Shown: piece by piece, positions 8,034-16,108 of the stretch
Position numbering within the stretch: the first letter of the stretch is position 1
Layout: every line of letters starts with the position of its first letter
Source: Phycisphaerae bacterium
GTDB lineage: Bacteria > Planctomycetota > Phycisphaerae > Sedimentisphaerales > Anaerohalosphaeraceae
Direction of reading: 5' to 3'
DNA: 47,690 nucleotides
Assembly: GCA_018052735.1 (NCBI GenBank)
Contig: JAGPMT010000024.1
Coordinates: 1-47,690, forward strand
Notes under the pieces: model-generated
Databases searched by the model: none
Seen by the model: the letters and a program-made list of their open reading frames with translations, nothing else
Told to the model about the DNA's origin: nothing
Program-made: the position numbers and the translations under genes

Positions 8034-9005
8034 ATGCGGATTGTTGAGACCCAACAGCAGATGTCGTCGATACCGAAAGGGGCGGTCCTGACCATCGGCA
8101 ATTTTGACGGGGTTCATCGCGGTCATCAGGCGATTCTTTCAACTGCCCGCCGGCTTGCCCGTGAAAAGGGCCTCGCTTTTGCTGTGATGACTTTTGACCC
8201 GCATCCGGCGGTGGTGCTGCATCCGGAACAGGTGCTGGGCATTCTGACGCCCCTTCCCATCAAGACACTGCTGTTTGAGGCAATGAGCGTTGACATCCTG
8301 ATTGTGATAAAAGACAGCATGGCTTTGATGAATCTGTCGCCGGAGGACTTTGTAGATCAGTTTCTGATGAAGAATCTGGCGCCGTCGGCAGTGGTAGAGG
8401 GGCCGGATTTTAATTTCGGCTATGGCCGCAGCGGCAGCATCCATACGTTGCGGGAGCTTTCAGCCAGTCGGGGCTTCGAGGTGGTGGAAGTGCCCTTTGC
8501 CGAGTTTTTTACTGAAAATGACCGGCGGGGGGTAAAGTGCTCCAGCACGACAATTCGGCATCTTCTTGAGGCCGGAGATGTCTGGCAGGCCTCCCAGATT
8601 CTGGGCCGGCCATACCGGTTGGTTGGCAAGACCATTGCCGGCCGCGGCATCGGAAGGCAATTGGGATTTCCAACAGCCAATATCGATCCGATTAAGCAGG
8701 TTATTCCGGCCGAAGGGGTGTATGCGGGTTATGCAGTCGTCGGCGATTCGCTGGAGGAAGTTGCGTTCGGCGGGCTGCGCCGGCCGGCAGCTGTCAGCAT
8801 CGGCAGGGCTAAAACATTTGTCAGCGACCATCCGCTTCTGCTGGAAGCGCACTTTTTGGAAGACAAGGTAGAAGACCTCAAAGGCAAATGGCTGGCGCTG
8901 GATTTTATGCGGTTTATCCGGCATCAGCAGCGGTTTGAGACCCATCAGCTGCTCCAAAGGCAGATTGCCAAAGACTGCCAAAAGGCACTGAATTTCCTGC
9001 TGTAA
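8034..9005 (+). CDS. ribF: Bifunctional riboflavin kinase / FAD synthetase
   Basis: A 323-residue protein of normal RibF length that converts riboflavin to FMN and FMN to FAD with ATP. The N-terminal nucleotidyltransferase domain has LTIGNFDGVHRGHQAIL (GxFDGxHxGH), VMTFDPHP and later VVEGPDFNFGYGRSG and CSSTTIRHLLEAGDV. The C-terminal flavokinase domain has GRGIGRQLGFPTANI (the PTAN motif) and a tail with LEAHFLE where many homologues have the catalytic Glu. The Arg-rich stretch and GYAVVG segment match flavokinase strands. The ATG at 8034 is preceded by GGAGAC with good spacing. It starts a series of cofactor genes on the plus strand (panB, pdxB, folP), although a histidine kinase on the other strand intervenes. 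Confidence 0.96.
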   Translation: MRIVETQQQMSSIPKGAVLTIGNFDGVHRGHQAILSTARRLAREKGLAFAVMTFDPHPAVVLHPEQVLGILTPLPIKTLLFEAMSVDILIVIKDSMALMNLSPEDFVDQFLMKNLAPSAVVEGPDFNFGYGRSGSIHTLRELSASRGFEVVEVPFAEFFTENDRRGVKCSSTTIRHLLEAGDVWQASQILGRPYRLVGKTIAGRGIGRQLGFPTANIDPIKQVIPAEGVYAGYAVVGDSLEEVAFGGLRRPAAVSIGRAKTFVSDHPLLLEAHFLEDKVEDLKGKWLALDFMRFIRHQQRFETHQLLQRQIAKDCQKALNFLL

Positions 9006-9029
9006 AGACCGGTTATTGCGGCAGGCGCT

Positions 9030-9782
9030 TCAAGAAAGAGGCAGATAAATGTGTATTTGGTTTCCTTTCGGGGGGGTGCTGGCAATTTCCATATAGCCGT
9101 CGTGCTGTTCGACAGCCAGCTTCGACAAGACGATCTCGAAACCGGTTCCGCACATATTTTGACTTCGCTCTGCCGGTTCTGCCAGCGAACGAATCTGCTC
9201 ATCGGACAGGGCAGGGCCGTCATCGCTGATGCGCAGTTCTATCTGAGGGGGATTTGTCAGCAAAAGCGTCTGAATGGAAATGCTGCCGCTGTGTGCGGGC
9301 AGATTGTCCAGCGCGTGGATCAGCAGATTGACAAGCGTTTCTTCCATGCGGTCGGCATCCATTTGCACCGGCGAAATGGATTTGTCCAAGTGCAGCTGGA
9401 TTTTCACAGCATGTTTGTTCAGCAGCGGCTGGCAGGAGTGCAGGGCTTTTTCAATGATCTCATTTAAATTACAAACCGTCTTCTGAATCGGATAATGGCG
9501 GGTGTATTTAATCAGGTCAAGCACAAATTTCTTAAGCCGGGCAAGATTGGGTCCAAAGACCCCCCAGCTTTGCTGGATGCGGACATAATCGTTTCGTGCC
9601 ATTGCCAGTTCGATAATCTCCGCACACCCGGACACCACCTGAATTATATTTTTAGCCAGATGAGCGAGGTCGGCCACGGATTTGCCGGATAAAAGCAGCG
9701 GCTGGAGCGACTCCGGCAGAGCAGACATCGCAGATTCGAATTCATTGCGCTCTTTTTGGATATTCGGATTGATTTGTTCCAT
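9030..9782 (-). CDS. Histidine kinase-type protein without a sensor domain
   Basis: A 250-residue cytoplasmic protein with no transmembrane or PAS segment. A HisKA-like helix contains VADLAHLAKNIIQVVSG, whose His in AHLAKN is the presumed phosphoacceptor. The HATPase part has an N box (NLLIHALDN), a G1 box (ISDDGPALS) and a degenerate G2 box (GTGFEIVLSK). Such kinases autophosphorylate and pass the phosphate to a response regulator, but none is encoded nearby. It lies alone on the minus strand between ribF and panB. About 80 bp upstream of its start is a hairpin with a T-run oriented to end transcription on the same strand, which could act as a terminator or attenuator. Its signal must come from a partner protein or the N-terminal 30 residues. 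Confidence 0.8.
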   Translation of the reverse strand: MEQINPNIQKERNEFESAMSALPESLQPLLLSGKSVADLAHLAKNIIQVVSGCAEIIELAMARNDYVRIQQSWGVFGPNLARLKKFVLDLIKYTRHYPIQKTVCNLNEIIEKALHSCQPLLNKHAVKIQLHLDKSISPVQMDADRMEETLVNLLIHALDNLPAHSGSISIQTLLLTNPPQIELRISDDGPALSDEQIRSLAEPAERSQNMCGTGFEIVLSKLAVEQHDGYMEIASTPPKGNQIHIYLPLS

Positions 9783-9859
9783 CGTCAGTCCTCATAAAAT
9801 TGCTGTTATCGGCTGTATCGGAAAGAAGATGAGAGGACTTGACAGGGAAAATGAAAAAA

Positions 9860-9889
9860 AGCCAGATTCCAGCTAAGCAGAATCTGGCT
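9860..9889 (-). terminator. Intrinsic terminator-like hairpin reading on the minus strand
   Basis: A perfect 10-bp stem (AGCCAGATTC / GAATCTGGCT) with a 10-base loop. On the minus strand it is followed by seven T residues (complement of 9853-9859). No minus-strand gene precedes it, so it may end an unseen RNA or attenuate the histidine kinase transcript starting at 9782. Confidence 0.6.
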
Positions 9890-9902
9890 TCGGAGGAGGG
9901 TG

Positions 9903-9962
9903 ATGAAAAGTTTGGAAAGTATAATATCAAAGAACTGGCTTTTGTCTGTATCGATAAAATAA
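9903..9962 (+). CDS. Candidate 19-residue small ORF with strong ribosome site
   Basis: The ATG at 9903 follows GGAGGAGGG (9892-9900) at close spacing and opens MKSLESIISKNWLLSVSIK before a TAA. The peptide is amphipathic and basic at both ends. A perfect hairpin lies just upstream (9860-9889) and an 11-bp AT-rich hairpin just downstream (9977-10003). GAACTGGCT at 9932-9940 inside the sORF could pair with the first hairpin's 5' arm (one bulge), offering an alternative fold. It could be a leader peptide, a small toxin-like peptide or chance. I see no family match, and confidence is low. Confidence 0.25.
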   Translation: MKSLESIISKNWLLSVSIK

Positions 9963-9976
9963 GCAGGAATCTTTAA

Positions 9977-10003
9977 AATTTTATCGGAAAACCGATTAAA
10001 ATT
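9977..10003. other. AT-rich hairpin downstream of the sORF
   Basis: AATTTTATCGG pairs with CCGATTAAAATT around an AAAA loop, an 11-bp stem with one bulged T. It has no following T-run on the plus strand, so terminator function is uncertain. It closes the small unit described at 9903-9962. Confidence 0.4.
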
Positions 10004-10072
10004 AATCCAAAAACACTCAAAAGGGGCAAACAGGGCTGTTTTTCAGGATTTTATAGGTCGTGAAAATTGCGC

Positions 10073-10102
10073 TTGCCAATAGACGGGGCGGATTGTTATA
10101 CT
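10073..10102 (+). promoter_or_regulatory. Sigma70-type promoter for panB
   Basis: TTGCCA (10073-10078) and TATACT (10097-10102) are separated by 18 bp. Transcription would begin near 10109, giving a leader of about 27 bases to the ATG at 10136, which has AGGAAC upstream. Confidence 0.55.
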
Positions 10103-10135
10103 GGCGTGGGTCTCTTCTTTTTGTAGGAACTGCTG

Positions 10136-10990
10136 ATGGATAAAAAAGTTACGATATCAGATCTGATGGAAGCCAAGCAGGCGGGCAGAAAGATTACGGC
10201 GGTAAGCTGCTATGATTATACCACTGCCCGGCTGGTTGCCCAAGCAGGGATTGAGATGATCCTTGTTGGTGATTCGGCGGCTCAGGTCATGTTGGGATAC
10301 GAAACAACCCTGCCGGCAACAATGGATTTTATGGTTACAATCACCGCAGCAGTCAGAAGGGCAGCCCCGAATGTGTGTTTGGCGGCGGATATGCCGTTTC
10401 TGTCGTATCAAACCGGCTTGGCAGATGCGGTTCGGAATGCGGGGCGGTTTTTTCAGGAAGCCGGCGTGCAGATAGTCAAAGTCGAAGCCGCTTCAGCGCA
10501 TTTGGATGTAGTCAAGGCCATCAGTGATTCCGGAATGGCGGTGATGGCACATATTGGAATTCGGCCGCAGCAGATTGCCAAACTCGGCCGACTCAAAGCC
10601 GAAGGAACAACAGCGGAGCTGGCGATGGAACTGGTTGATCTGTCGCGGCAGATGGTTCAGGCCGGTGCCGGCATGTTGCTGCTGGAAGGAACAGCCCGTG
10701 AAGTGGCAAAGATTGTTGCCCAAATCAATCCGGTTCCTGTTATCAGCTGCGGTTCAGGCCCTGACTGCGACGGTCAGATTTTGATTATTTCGGATATTTT
10801 GGGACTCAGCGGCCAAGCCAAGCCGAAGTTTGCCAAAAATTTTGCCCATCTGGATGAGCCGATTGTTCAGGCTGTTGCCGCGTATGCGCAGCAGGTTCGG
10901 CAGATGCAGTATCCTTCGGATGAGCATTGCTATCATATCAAGTCCGGCCAATTAGAAAGATTAAGGCAGATGCTGGACGAATCGACCTAA
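10136..10990 (+). CDS. panB: 3-methyl-2-oxobutanoate hydroxymethyltransferase (ketopantoate synthesis)
   Basis: A 284-residue enzyme that transfers a hydroxymethyl group from methylene-tetrahydrofolate to alpha-ketoisovalerate, giving ketopantoate, the first committed step to pantothenate and CoA. Recognisable segments are ISDLMEAKQAGRKITAVSCYDYTTA, cut here as the N-terminal lid, MILVGDSAAQVMLGYETTLP (metal-binding Asp of VGDS), LAADMPFLSY, VKVEA and MAHIGIRPQ. The later LLLEGT carries the catalytic Glu and ISCGSGPDCDGQILI is typical. The length is slightly above that of E. coli PanB. It begins a run of six plus-strand genes with short gaps; the downstream BASS-family transporter and the folate enzyme folP are relevant because PanB uses a folate cofactor. 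Confidence 0.96.
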   Translation: MDKKVTISDLMEAKQAGRKITAVSCYDYTTARLVAQAGIEMILVGDSAAQVMLGYETTLPATMDFMVTITAAVRRAAPNVCLAADMPFLSYQTGLADAVRNAGRFFQEAGVQIVKVEAASAHLDVVKAISDSGMAVMAHIGIRPQQIAKLGRLKAEGTTAELAMELVDLSRQMVQAGAGMLLLEGTAREVAKIVAQINPVPVISCGSGPDCDGQILIISDILGLSGQAKPKFAKNFAHLDEPIVQAVAAYAQQVRQMQYPSDEHCYHIKSGQLERLRQMLDEST

Positions 10991-11003
10991 AACAGGACTT
11001 TTT

Positions 11004-12143
11004 ATGCCTGACCCGACTGCCGAAACAGCATCTGAAATAACAATAAAGCCGGTTTATCTTGCGGATAAAGGTGTGTTGCAGTCGTATTCGTGCTATATCC
11101 GCAGAATCCTGGTTGGGCTGGCAGATACGGCACGGGGGGCGGTTGTGGTCTGTCCCGATCACGGACAGGCCGAAGGTGTACTTTGTCCTTCTGTTGAGCG
11201 GATTGAGCATCCGGCGCTGCGGCTGCCGATATTCTGGCATCAGAACCGCAGACTGCTTCTGGATCGGCTGCTGCGGCAAAGGCCGACCCTGCTGCATGCC
11301 TTTTATCCGGGGCAGATTCATTTGGCCCAGTGGCTGGCTGATGAACTGGATGTGCCTTATGTGATTACCTTTCATCAAGCCCCCTCGCGGTGGATGCGTT
11401 TTGAAAAGCCGATTCGTCACGCTGCATGCATTATTGCCCCGTCGGGTCCGATTGCCGAGCGTCTCAAGAAACAGTGGCCCGGTCTGACCGAGCGGATTGT
11501 ATGTGTTCCGGTAGGCAGCTTTGCAGAGGATCAATGCAGCTGTTTTTCGCGTCCCGGCACAATCCCGAGCTTGGTGGCGGTGCAGCCGCTGGATTCGTTT
11601 GAGGTTGTTAAGCCCCTGCTGAATGCGATTCGGCATCTGGCGCTGGATGGGTTGGAATTGATAGCGGCAATTATGGGGCAGGGGCGTGCGGAAAGGGATA
11701 TCCGCAGACACATCCGAAGCTTGGGGCTGACCTCAGTTGTTGCACTGGTGCCCCCGATGCATCCGGTGCGGGATGTGTTCAGCGGTGCTGATATTTACCT
11801 GCATCTGCAGGACAGGGGCTGCTTTGATGCCCAGCTGTTGGAGGCCTTGGCAGTGGGATTGGCGGTGGCGGGCTGTCGGGAAGAAAGCAGCGGTCTGCTG
11901 ATAGAGGGTCAGACAGCGCTGTTTTGGGATGCGCATGATGAACTGAGCATATACAGCTGCCTGAAAACCATGTTGACCCAGCGGGAGAAAACGCGGCAGC
12001 TGGCACAGAATGCGCAGGCGTATCTGAGCGAGCATCACAGCGTCAGCCGGATGGTCGAGCGGCTTGCAGAGATCTACGCCCAAGCCCAGCTTAATAGGGG
12101 CTTTCCGGAACCCACAGGCCAAGCAGCTCCGCAGAGCGCATAA
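11004..12143 (+). CDS. Glycosyltransferase family 4-like protein (GT-B)
   Basis: A 379-residue protein with a GT-B architecture. The N-terminal half has LLHAFYPGQIHLAQWLADELDVPYVITFHQ, abbreviated here as LLHAFYPG and VPYVITFHQ, followed by IIAPSGPIAERL, a segment typical of GT4 enzymes. The C-terminal half has VAVQPLDSF (first strand), IMGQGRAERDI, VVALVPPMHPVRDVFSGADIYLH split over two strands, and QLLEALAVGLAVAGC, where the usual E-x7-E motif is partly kept. Such enzymes transfer a sugar from a nucleotide donor; donor and acceptor are not readable. It begins 13 bp after panB and is probably cotranscribed, although the metabolic link with pantothenate is unclear. No transmembrane segment is present. 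Confidence 0.8.
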   Translation: MPDPTAETASEITIKPVYLADKGVLQSYSCYIRRILVGLADTARGAVVVCPDHGQAEGVLCPSVERIEHPALRLPIFWHQNRRLLLDRLLRQRPTLLHAFYPGQIHLAQWLADELDVPYVITFHQAPSRWMRFEKPIRHAACIIAPSGPIAERLKKQWPGLTERIVCVPVGSFAEDQCSCFSRPGTIPSLVAVQPLDSFEVVKPLLNAIRHLALDGLELIAAIMGQGRAERDIRRHIRSLGLTSVVALVPPMHPVRDVFSGADIYLHLQDRGCFDAQLLEALAVGLAVAGCREESSGLLIEGQTALFWDAHDELSIYSCLKTMLTQREKTRQLAQNAQAYLSEHHSVSRMVERLAEIYAQAQLNRGFPEPTGQAAPQSA

Positions 12144-12175
12144 GAAACAGCCCGCGTTTTGACAAGACACGAAGC

Positions 12176-13189
12176 ATGAAGCAAATGTCCGGCTTATTCA
12201 AGACATTAATAGGGTGGTATACCAAGCTGTTTGCCTTCTGGATTCTGCTGTTTGCGGCAGTCGGTTATTTTTTTCCCAAGCCGTTTGTGTTTTTGAACAG
12301 CTGCAAAATGTTCGGCCCGTGGGCAGACCGCTGGCCGGCGGTGTTTCAATCGCTTCGAAGTCCCAATCTGTGGTTTTTTGCCTTGACGATGTTCGGCATT
12401 GGGGCGGTGCTGACGATAAACGATTTTAAGAACATTGCAAAGCGGCCGGTGATTGTGCTGATCGGCTCGATTGCGCAGTTTACAATTATGCCGGTCGGGG
12501 CGTATGCGATTGCCAAAGCGTTTCATCTGCCGCCGCTGCTGGGGGCGGGATTGATTATTGCCGGCTGTGCACCGGGAGCAATGAGCAGCAATGTGATGAG
12601 CTATCTGGCCGGAGCGGATGTGGCGTATTCGGTTTCGCTGACGACGGTTTCGACGCTGCTGTGCCCGCTTCTGACGCCGGCATTGACCAAGCTACTGGCC
12701 GGGACGGAATTGCCGGTTTCGTTCTGGAAGATGTTCTGGGAAATCATCTTTATGGTGATTGTTCCGCTGATGGCCGGATTTGCGGTGCGGTATTTCTTCG
12801 GCCGATTTGTCGAGCGGATCAAGGATGTATTCCCGGCCATTTCGGTGACATTCATTATCTTTGTCTGCACCTTAGTCATTGCCTCCAACCGTGAGAAAAT
12901 GCTTGATGCAACGGGACTGATTGTGCTGGCGGTGCTGCTGCTGAACCTCGGCGGAATGGCCGGCGGATGGGTAGTAGGGGCGCTGTTCGGCATGCGCTTT
13001 GACCAGCGGCGGACGCTGGCCATAGAAGTCGGGATGCAGAACGCCGGACTGGGCACGGTCTTGGCTATCCACAATCTCGGCCCTGAAGCGGCGATACCAA
13101 CGGCCTTCTTTGTTTTTACCTGCATTATTACCGCCTCGGTTATGACGGAGATATGGAAAGGCAGAAAGAGAGCTAAAAATGCGTTTTGA
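12176..13189 (+). CDS. Bile acid:sodium symporter (BASS) family transporter
   Basis: A 337-residue membrane protein with about ten hydrophobic helices. The family hallmarks are AGLIIAGCAPGAMSSNVMSYLAGAD, given here in two parts as GCAPGAMSSN and MSYLAGAD, which form the first crossover helix, and IEVGMQNAGLGTVLA, the second. These are sodium- and substrate-binding regions in BASS structures. Members carry bile acids, pyruvate, or ketopantoate (PanS of Salmonella). The position two genes after panB makes ketopantoate or another 2-oxoacid a reasonable inference, not a proof. ATG codons at 12176 and 12185 are both possible starts, and neither has a strong ribosome site. The gap to the methyltransferase gene is 15 bp. 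Confidence 0.9.
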   Translation: MKQMSGLFKTLIGWYTKLFAFWILLFAAVGYFFPKPFVFLNSCKMFGPWADRWPAVFQSLRSPNLWFFALTMFGIGAVLTINDFKNIAKRPVIVLIGSIAQFTIMPVGAYAIAKAFHLPPLLGAGLIIAGCAPGAMSSNVMSYLAGADVAYSVSLTTVSTLLCPLLTPALTKLLAGTELPVSFWKMFWEIIFMVIVPLMAGFAVRYFFGRFVERIKDVFPAISVTFIIFVCTLVIASNREKMLDATGLIVLAVLLLNLGGMAGGWVVGALFGMRFDQRRTLAIEVGMQNAGLGTVLAIHNLGPEAAIPTAFFVFTCIITASVMTEIWKGRKRAKNAF

Positions 13190-13204
13190 AATTGGAGAGA
13201 TGGG

Positions 13205-14014
13205 ATGGCGTATATACATGGGTATTCGCAGCGGGAGATGCAGCGGCTGTATGAGCAGGCCGAGATTTTAGAAGAGATTCTGCATACAGGGACTTTGTTT
13301 CCGGCCGGCAGCAGGGTCTTGGAGGCCGGCTGCGGGGTAGGTGCACAGACACGGCTGCTGGTTAAGCGCAACCCCGATGCGGTGTTTACCTGCATTGACA
13401 TCTCCGAAAAGTCGCTGGCTGCTGCCCGGCGGCTTAAAGAGCAGGCCGGTTTTGAACATGTTAGCTTTCAGAAGGAAGATATACACAATCTATCCTTTGC
13501 CGATGAGACATTTGATCATGTGTTTGTCTGTTTTGTTCTGGAGCATCTGGATGCACCTGCGGCGGCGCTGAAGGAATTGAAGCGGGTGCTTAAAAAGGGC
13601 GGGACAATTACCATTATCGAAGGCGACCACGGCTCGTGTTTTTGGCACCCGCAGACGCCGGAATCCATAGCCGCCTGGTACGGGCTGATTAAAGCCCAGC
13701 AGAACATCGGCCATGACCCGACTATCGGACGCCGCCTGACGCCTCTTTTAACGGAGGCCGGATTTCGGCTGCAATCGTGCCGGCCGGCTTGGCTGTATGC
13801 AGACCGGCTCAACCCTGCCCTGCGTGACGGGATGGTCAATCACATCATCGTGCCGATGGTGCAGTCGGCCGAGACGCAGATATTGGCGGATAATCTTGTG
13901 CCCCAAGATATGTATCAGAAAGGCATCGCGGATTTGCTGCGCGTAGATGAAGTTGAGGAGGGCACTTTTTTCTATACATGGTTCAAGGCGGTTGCCGGAA
14001 AGAACGGAATGTGA
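13205..14014 (+). CDS. Class I SAM-dependent methyltransferase
   Basis: A 269-residue cytoplasmic protein. Motif I is VLEAGCGVGAQTRLL at about residue 38, followed by FTCIDISEKSLAAARR (motif post I, ribose-binding Asp), FQKEDIHNLSFADETFDHVF (motifs II-III region) and LKELKRVLKKGGTITIIEGDH. This is the ubiE/arsenite-methyltransferase-like group of fold-I enzymes. The C-terminal part (GRRLTPLLTEAGF) fits the usual substrate-cap region, but the substrate is unknown. GGAGAG lies upstream of the ATG at 13205. It is 15 bp downstream of the transporter and 49 bp upstream of pdxB, so it is part of the cofactor operon by position. Confidence 0.88.
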   Translation: MAYIHGYSQREMQRLYEQAEILEEILHTGTLFPAGSRVLEAGCGVGAQTRLLVKRNPDAVFTCIDISEKSLAAARRLKEQAGFEHVSFQKEDIHNLSFADETFDHVFVCFVLEHLDAPAAALKELKRVLKKGGTITIIEGDHGSCFWHPQTPESIAAWYGLIKAQQNIGHDPTIGRRLTPLLTEAGFRLQSCRPAWLYADRLNPALRDGMVNHIIVPMVQSAETQILADNLVPQDMYQKGIADLLRVDEVEEGTFFYTWFKAVAGKNGM

Positions 14015-14063
14015 TATAGTAACCTGCCTGTTGCCATTTCCGACAGTAAAGATAAGGATTTAT

Positions 14064-15215
14064 ATGAAAATTGTAGCGGATCAGAATATCCCGTTTGTAA
14101 AAGAATGTTTTTCATCCCTAGGGGAAGTTGTGCTGGTCAGCGGGCGGCAGATTACCCCGGCGCTGATTCGGGATGCCGATGCCCTGCTGGTGCGCAGCAT
14201 TACCAAGGTGGATAAGGACCTGCTGGCCGGCAGCAGCGTTCAGTTTGTTGCTACGGCGACGATTGGATTTGAGCATGTTGACCGTGATTATCTGACGGCC
14301 AATGGGATTGGTTTTGCGTCAGCTCCGGGCTCGAATGCCAACAGTGTGGCCGAGTATATCACAGCGGCTCTGCTGGCGCTGGGCAGGAAGTACAAATTTC
14401 GTCTGGAAGGCAAGTCTATCGGCATTGTCGGGGTGGGCAATGTCGGCAGCCGGGTTGAAAAAAAATGCCGGGCTTTGGGGATGAAGGCAGTGCTCAATGA
14501 TCCGCCGCTGGCGCGGCAGACCGGCGATGCCAAGTACCGCCCGCTGGAAGAGCTTTTTGATTGCGATTTTATTACCCTGCATACGCCGCTGACCAAAGAG
14601 GGACCTGATAAGACCTACCATCTGGCTGATGAACGGTTTTTCGCTTCGCTGAAAAACGGGGCGGTTTTCCTGAATACCTCACGCGGCAAAGTACACGATG
14701 AAGCCGCCTTGAAAAGCGCCATGAAGGCTGGCCGACTGAGGGCGGTTGTGCTGGATGTCTGGGAAACCGAGCCGAACGTGGACAGCTGGCTGCTGCGGTA
14801 TGTGGATATTTCCACGCCGCATATCGCCGGCTATTCCTTTGACGGCAAGGTTGTCGGGATGCTGATGGTCTATGAAGCCCTGTGCAGACATTTCGGCCTG
14901 AAAACCGTTCATACTGCCGCCGAATTTCTGCCTGCTCCGGCTGTTCCTGAAATCCGCATTACAGAGCAGCAGGATAGTGAGCAGATTATTCATCATACAG
15001 TCCAGCAGGTTTATGCCATCCATCGGGATGATTTCAATATGCGGGAGATTCTGCTGCAGCCGAAAGAACAGCGGGGGGTTTTTTTTGACAATCTGCGAAA
15101 AAACTATCCGATTCGGCGCGAATTTCAGAATACGGCAGTTCTGCTGGCCGATACGCAGAGTCCTCTGGCCCGCAAGCTGGAGGGTATCGGCTTTCGGACG
15201 GGTGTACTACGGTGA
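14064..15215 (+). CDS. pdxB: 4-phosphoerythronate dehydrogenase (pyridoxal phosphate synthesis)
   Basis: The ATG at 14064 has AAGGAT upstream and begins MKIVADQNIPFVKECF, a typical PdxB start; an in-frame extension to 13947 would lie inside the methyltransferase gene. The 383 residues match PdxB. The enzyme oxidises 4-phosphoerythronate with NAD in the DXP-dependent route to pyridoxal 5'-phosphate. Visible features are the Rossmann motif GIVGVGNVGSRVEKKC (about residue 118), the substrate-domain ATIGFEHVD, the catalytic Arg in LNTSRGKVHDE, the Glu in LDVWETEP and the His in STPHIAGYS. A C-terminal dimerisation domain of about 100 residues (from VPEIRITE) distinguishes PdxB from other 2-hydroxyacid dehydrogenases. 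Its stop overlaps the folP GTG start. Confidence 0.95.
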   Translation: MKIVADQNIPFVKECFSSLGEVVLVSGRQITPALIRDADALLVRSITKVDKDLLAGSSVQFVATATIGFEHVDRDYLTANGIGFASAPGSNANSVAEYITAALLALGRKYKFRLEGKSIGIVGVGNVGSRVEKKCRALGMKAVLNDPPLARQTGDAKYRPLEELFDCDFITLHTPLTKEGPDKTYHLADERFFASLKNGAVFLNTSRGKVHDEAALKSAMKAGRLRAVVLDVWETEPNVDSWLLRYVDISTPHIAGYSFDGKVVGMLMVYEALCRHFGLKTVHTAAEFLPAPAVPEIRITEQQDSEQIIHHTVQQVYAIHRDDFNMREILLQPKEQRGVFFDNLRKNYPIRREFQNTAVLLADTQSPLARKLEGIGFRTGVLR

Positions 15216-16060
15216 AGCCATTGCCTGATATTGTCATTTGGCCCGGGGGCCGGCTGGATTTTTCCGGCGGCTGTTTGGTCATGGGGATATTAAATGTAAC
15301 CCCCGATTCGTTCAGTGACGGCGGGCGCTATTTGGATGCCGATGCGGCGGCGGCTCACGGCATCGAAATGGCCAAGCAGGGGGCGGCGATTATCGATGTG
15401 GGGCCGGAATCTACCCGGCCGGGCTCGCAGCCTGTATCCGCTGGGGAGCAAATCCGACGGGCTGTGCCGGTTATCGAGAAATTGGCCAAGCAGATTGATA
15501 TACCTATCAGCATCGATACACGCAATCCCGAGGTTGCCGCCGCTGCGGTTGAGGCGGGGGCATCTATGGTCAATGATATTACAGCCCTTGCCGATGAGCG
15601 GATGACTGCATTGGCCCTAAAGCACAAGGTGCCTGTTATCTTAATGCATATGCAGGGGACGCCGGAGACGATGCAGGCGGCGCCGTTTTATGAGGATGCG
15701 GCGTCAGAGGTTTTTGCATTTCTAAAAGAGCGTGCAGCGGCGGCACAAGAGGCCGGCATTCCGGCGGAGCATATTTTTCTTGATCCGGGCATCGGCTTCG
15801 GCAAAACCACAGAGCATAACCTGCAGATTCTCAGCCGGCTGGACCGGCTGTGCCGGCTGGGCTATCGTGTTTTGGTCGGTACCAGCCGCAAGCGGTTTAT
15901 CGGACAGATTACCGGCAAAGACAGACCTGAACAGCGGCTTTTTGGAACGGCGGCAACGGTGGCGCTGGCGGTACAGAAAGGCGTTTCCATTGTGCGTGTG
16001 CATGATGTAGAGCCGATGGTCGATGTGGTAAAGACTGCAGCGGCAGTTTTGCGCGCATAA
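15212..16060 (+). CDS. folP: Dihydropteroate synthase
   Basis: A 282-residue TIM-barrel enzyme that joins p-aminobenzoate to dihydropterin pyrophosphate, giving dihydropteroate for folate synthesis. The conserved signature MGILNVTPDSFSDGG occurs near residue 25 and GPESTRPGSQPV forms the p-aminobenzoate loop. Other segments are ISIDTRNPEVA, MVNDITAL, VILMHMQGTP, FLDPGIGFGKTTEHN and VGTSRKRFIG, all canonical. The start is GTG at 15212, overlapping the pdxB stop by GTGA, which indicates translational coupling. It is the last gene of the run from panB, and a hairpin at 16064-16090 lies directly after its stop. Sulfonamides target this enzyme family; no unusual residue stands out in the loops. 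Confidence 0.97.
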   Translation: MKPLPDIVIWPGGRLDFSGGCLVMGILNVTPDSFSDGGRYLDADAAAAHGIEMAKQGAAIIDVGPESTRPGSQPVSAGEQIRRAVPVIEKLAKQIDIPISIDTRNPEVAAAAVEAGASMVNDITALADERMTALALKHKVPVILMHMQGTPETMQAAPFYEDAASEVFAFLKERAAAAQEAGIPAEHIFLDPGIGFGKTTEHNLQILSRLDRLCRLGYRVLVGTSRKRFIGQITGKDRPEQRLFGTAATVALAVQKGVSIVRVHDVEPMVDVVKTAAAVLRA

Positions 16061-16090
16061 AAAAGCCGTCTGCTTCACGGGCAGACGGCT
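16061..16090 (-). terminator. Hairpin terminator between folP and a lipoprotein gene
   Basis: AGCCGTCTGC (16064-16073) pairs with GCAGACGGCT (16081-16090) around a 7-base loop. On the minus strand the stem is followed by six T residues, fitting termination of the lipoprotein gene 16109-16540. It directly abuts the folP stop and may also stop plus-strand transcription. Confidence 0.75.
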
Positions 16091-16108
16091 CTGGAATGGC
16101 AATCGCTG

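Larger units (their letters stand above)
9783..10135. other. Intergenic region with two hairpins, a possible sORF and the panB promoter
   Basis: 353 bp between the histidine kinase (minus) and panB (plus). It contains a strong GC-balanced hairpin at 9860-9889, a 19-codon sORF with a very strong ribosome site at 9903-9962, an AT-rich hairpin at 9977-10003, and a panB promoter at 10073-10102. I see no repeat or RNA gene of a known family. Confidence 0.55.

Noticed and set aside
7777-8142. Minus-strand frame of 121 codons before ribF
   Set aside because: It overlaps the ribF start, has no recognisable family and a low-complexity sequence.
13947-14063. In-frame upstream extension of pdxB
   Set aside because: The extension lies within the methyltransferase gene in another frame, and the start at 14064 has a ribosome site and matches PdxB.
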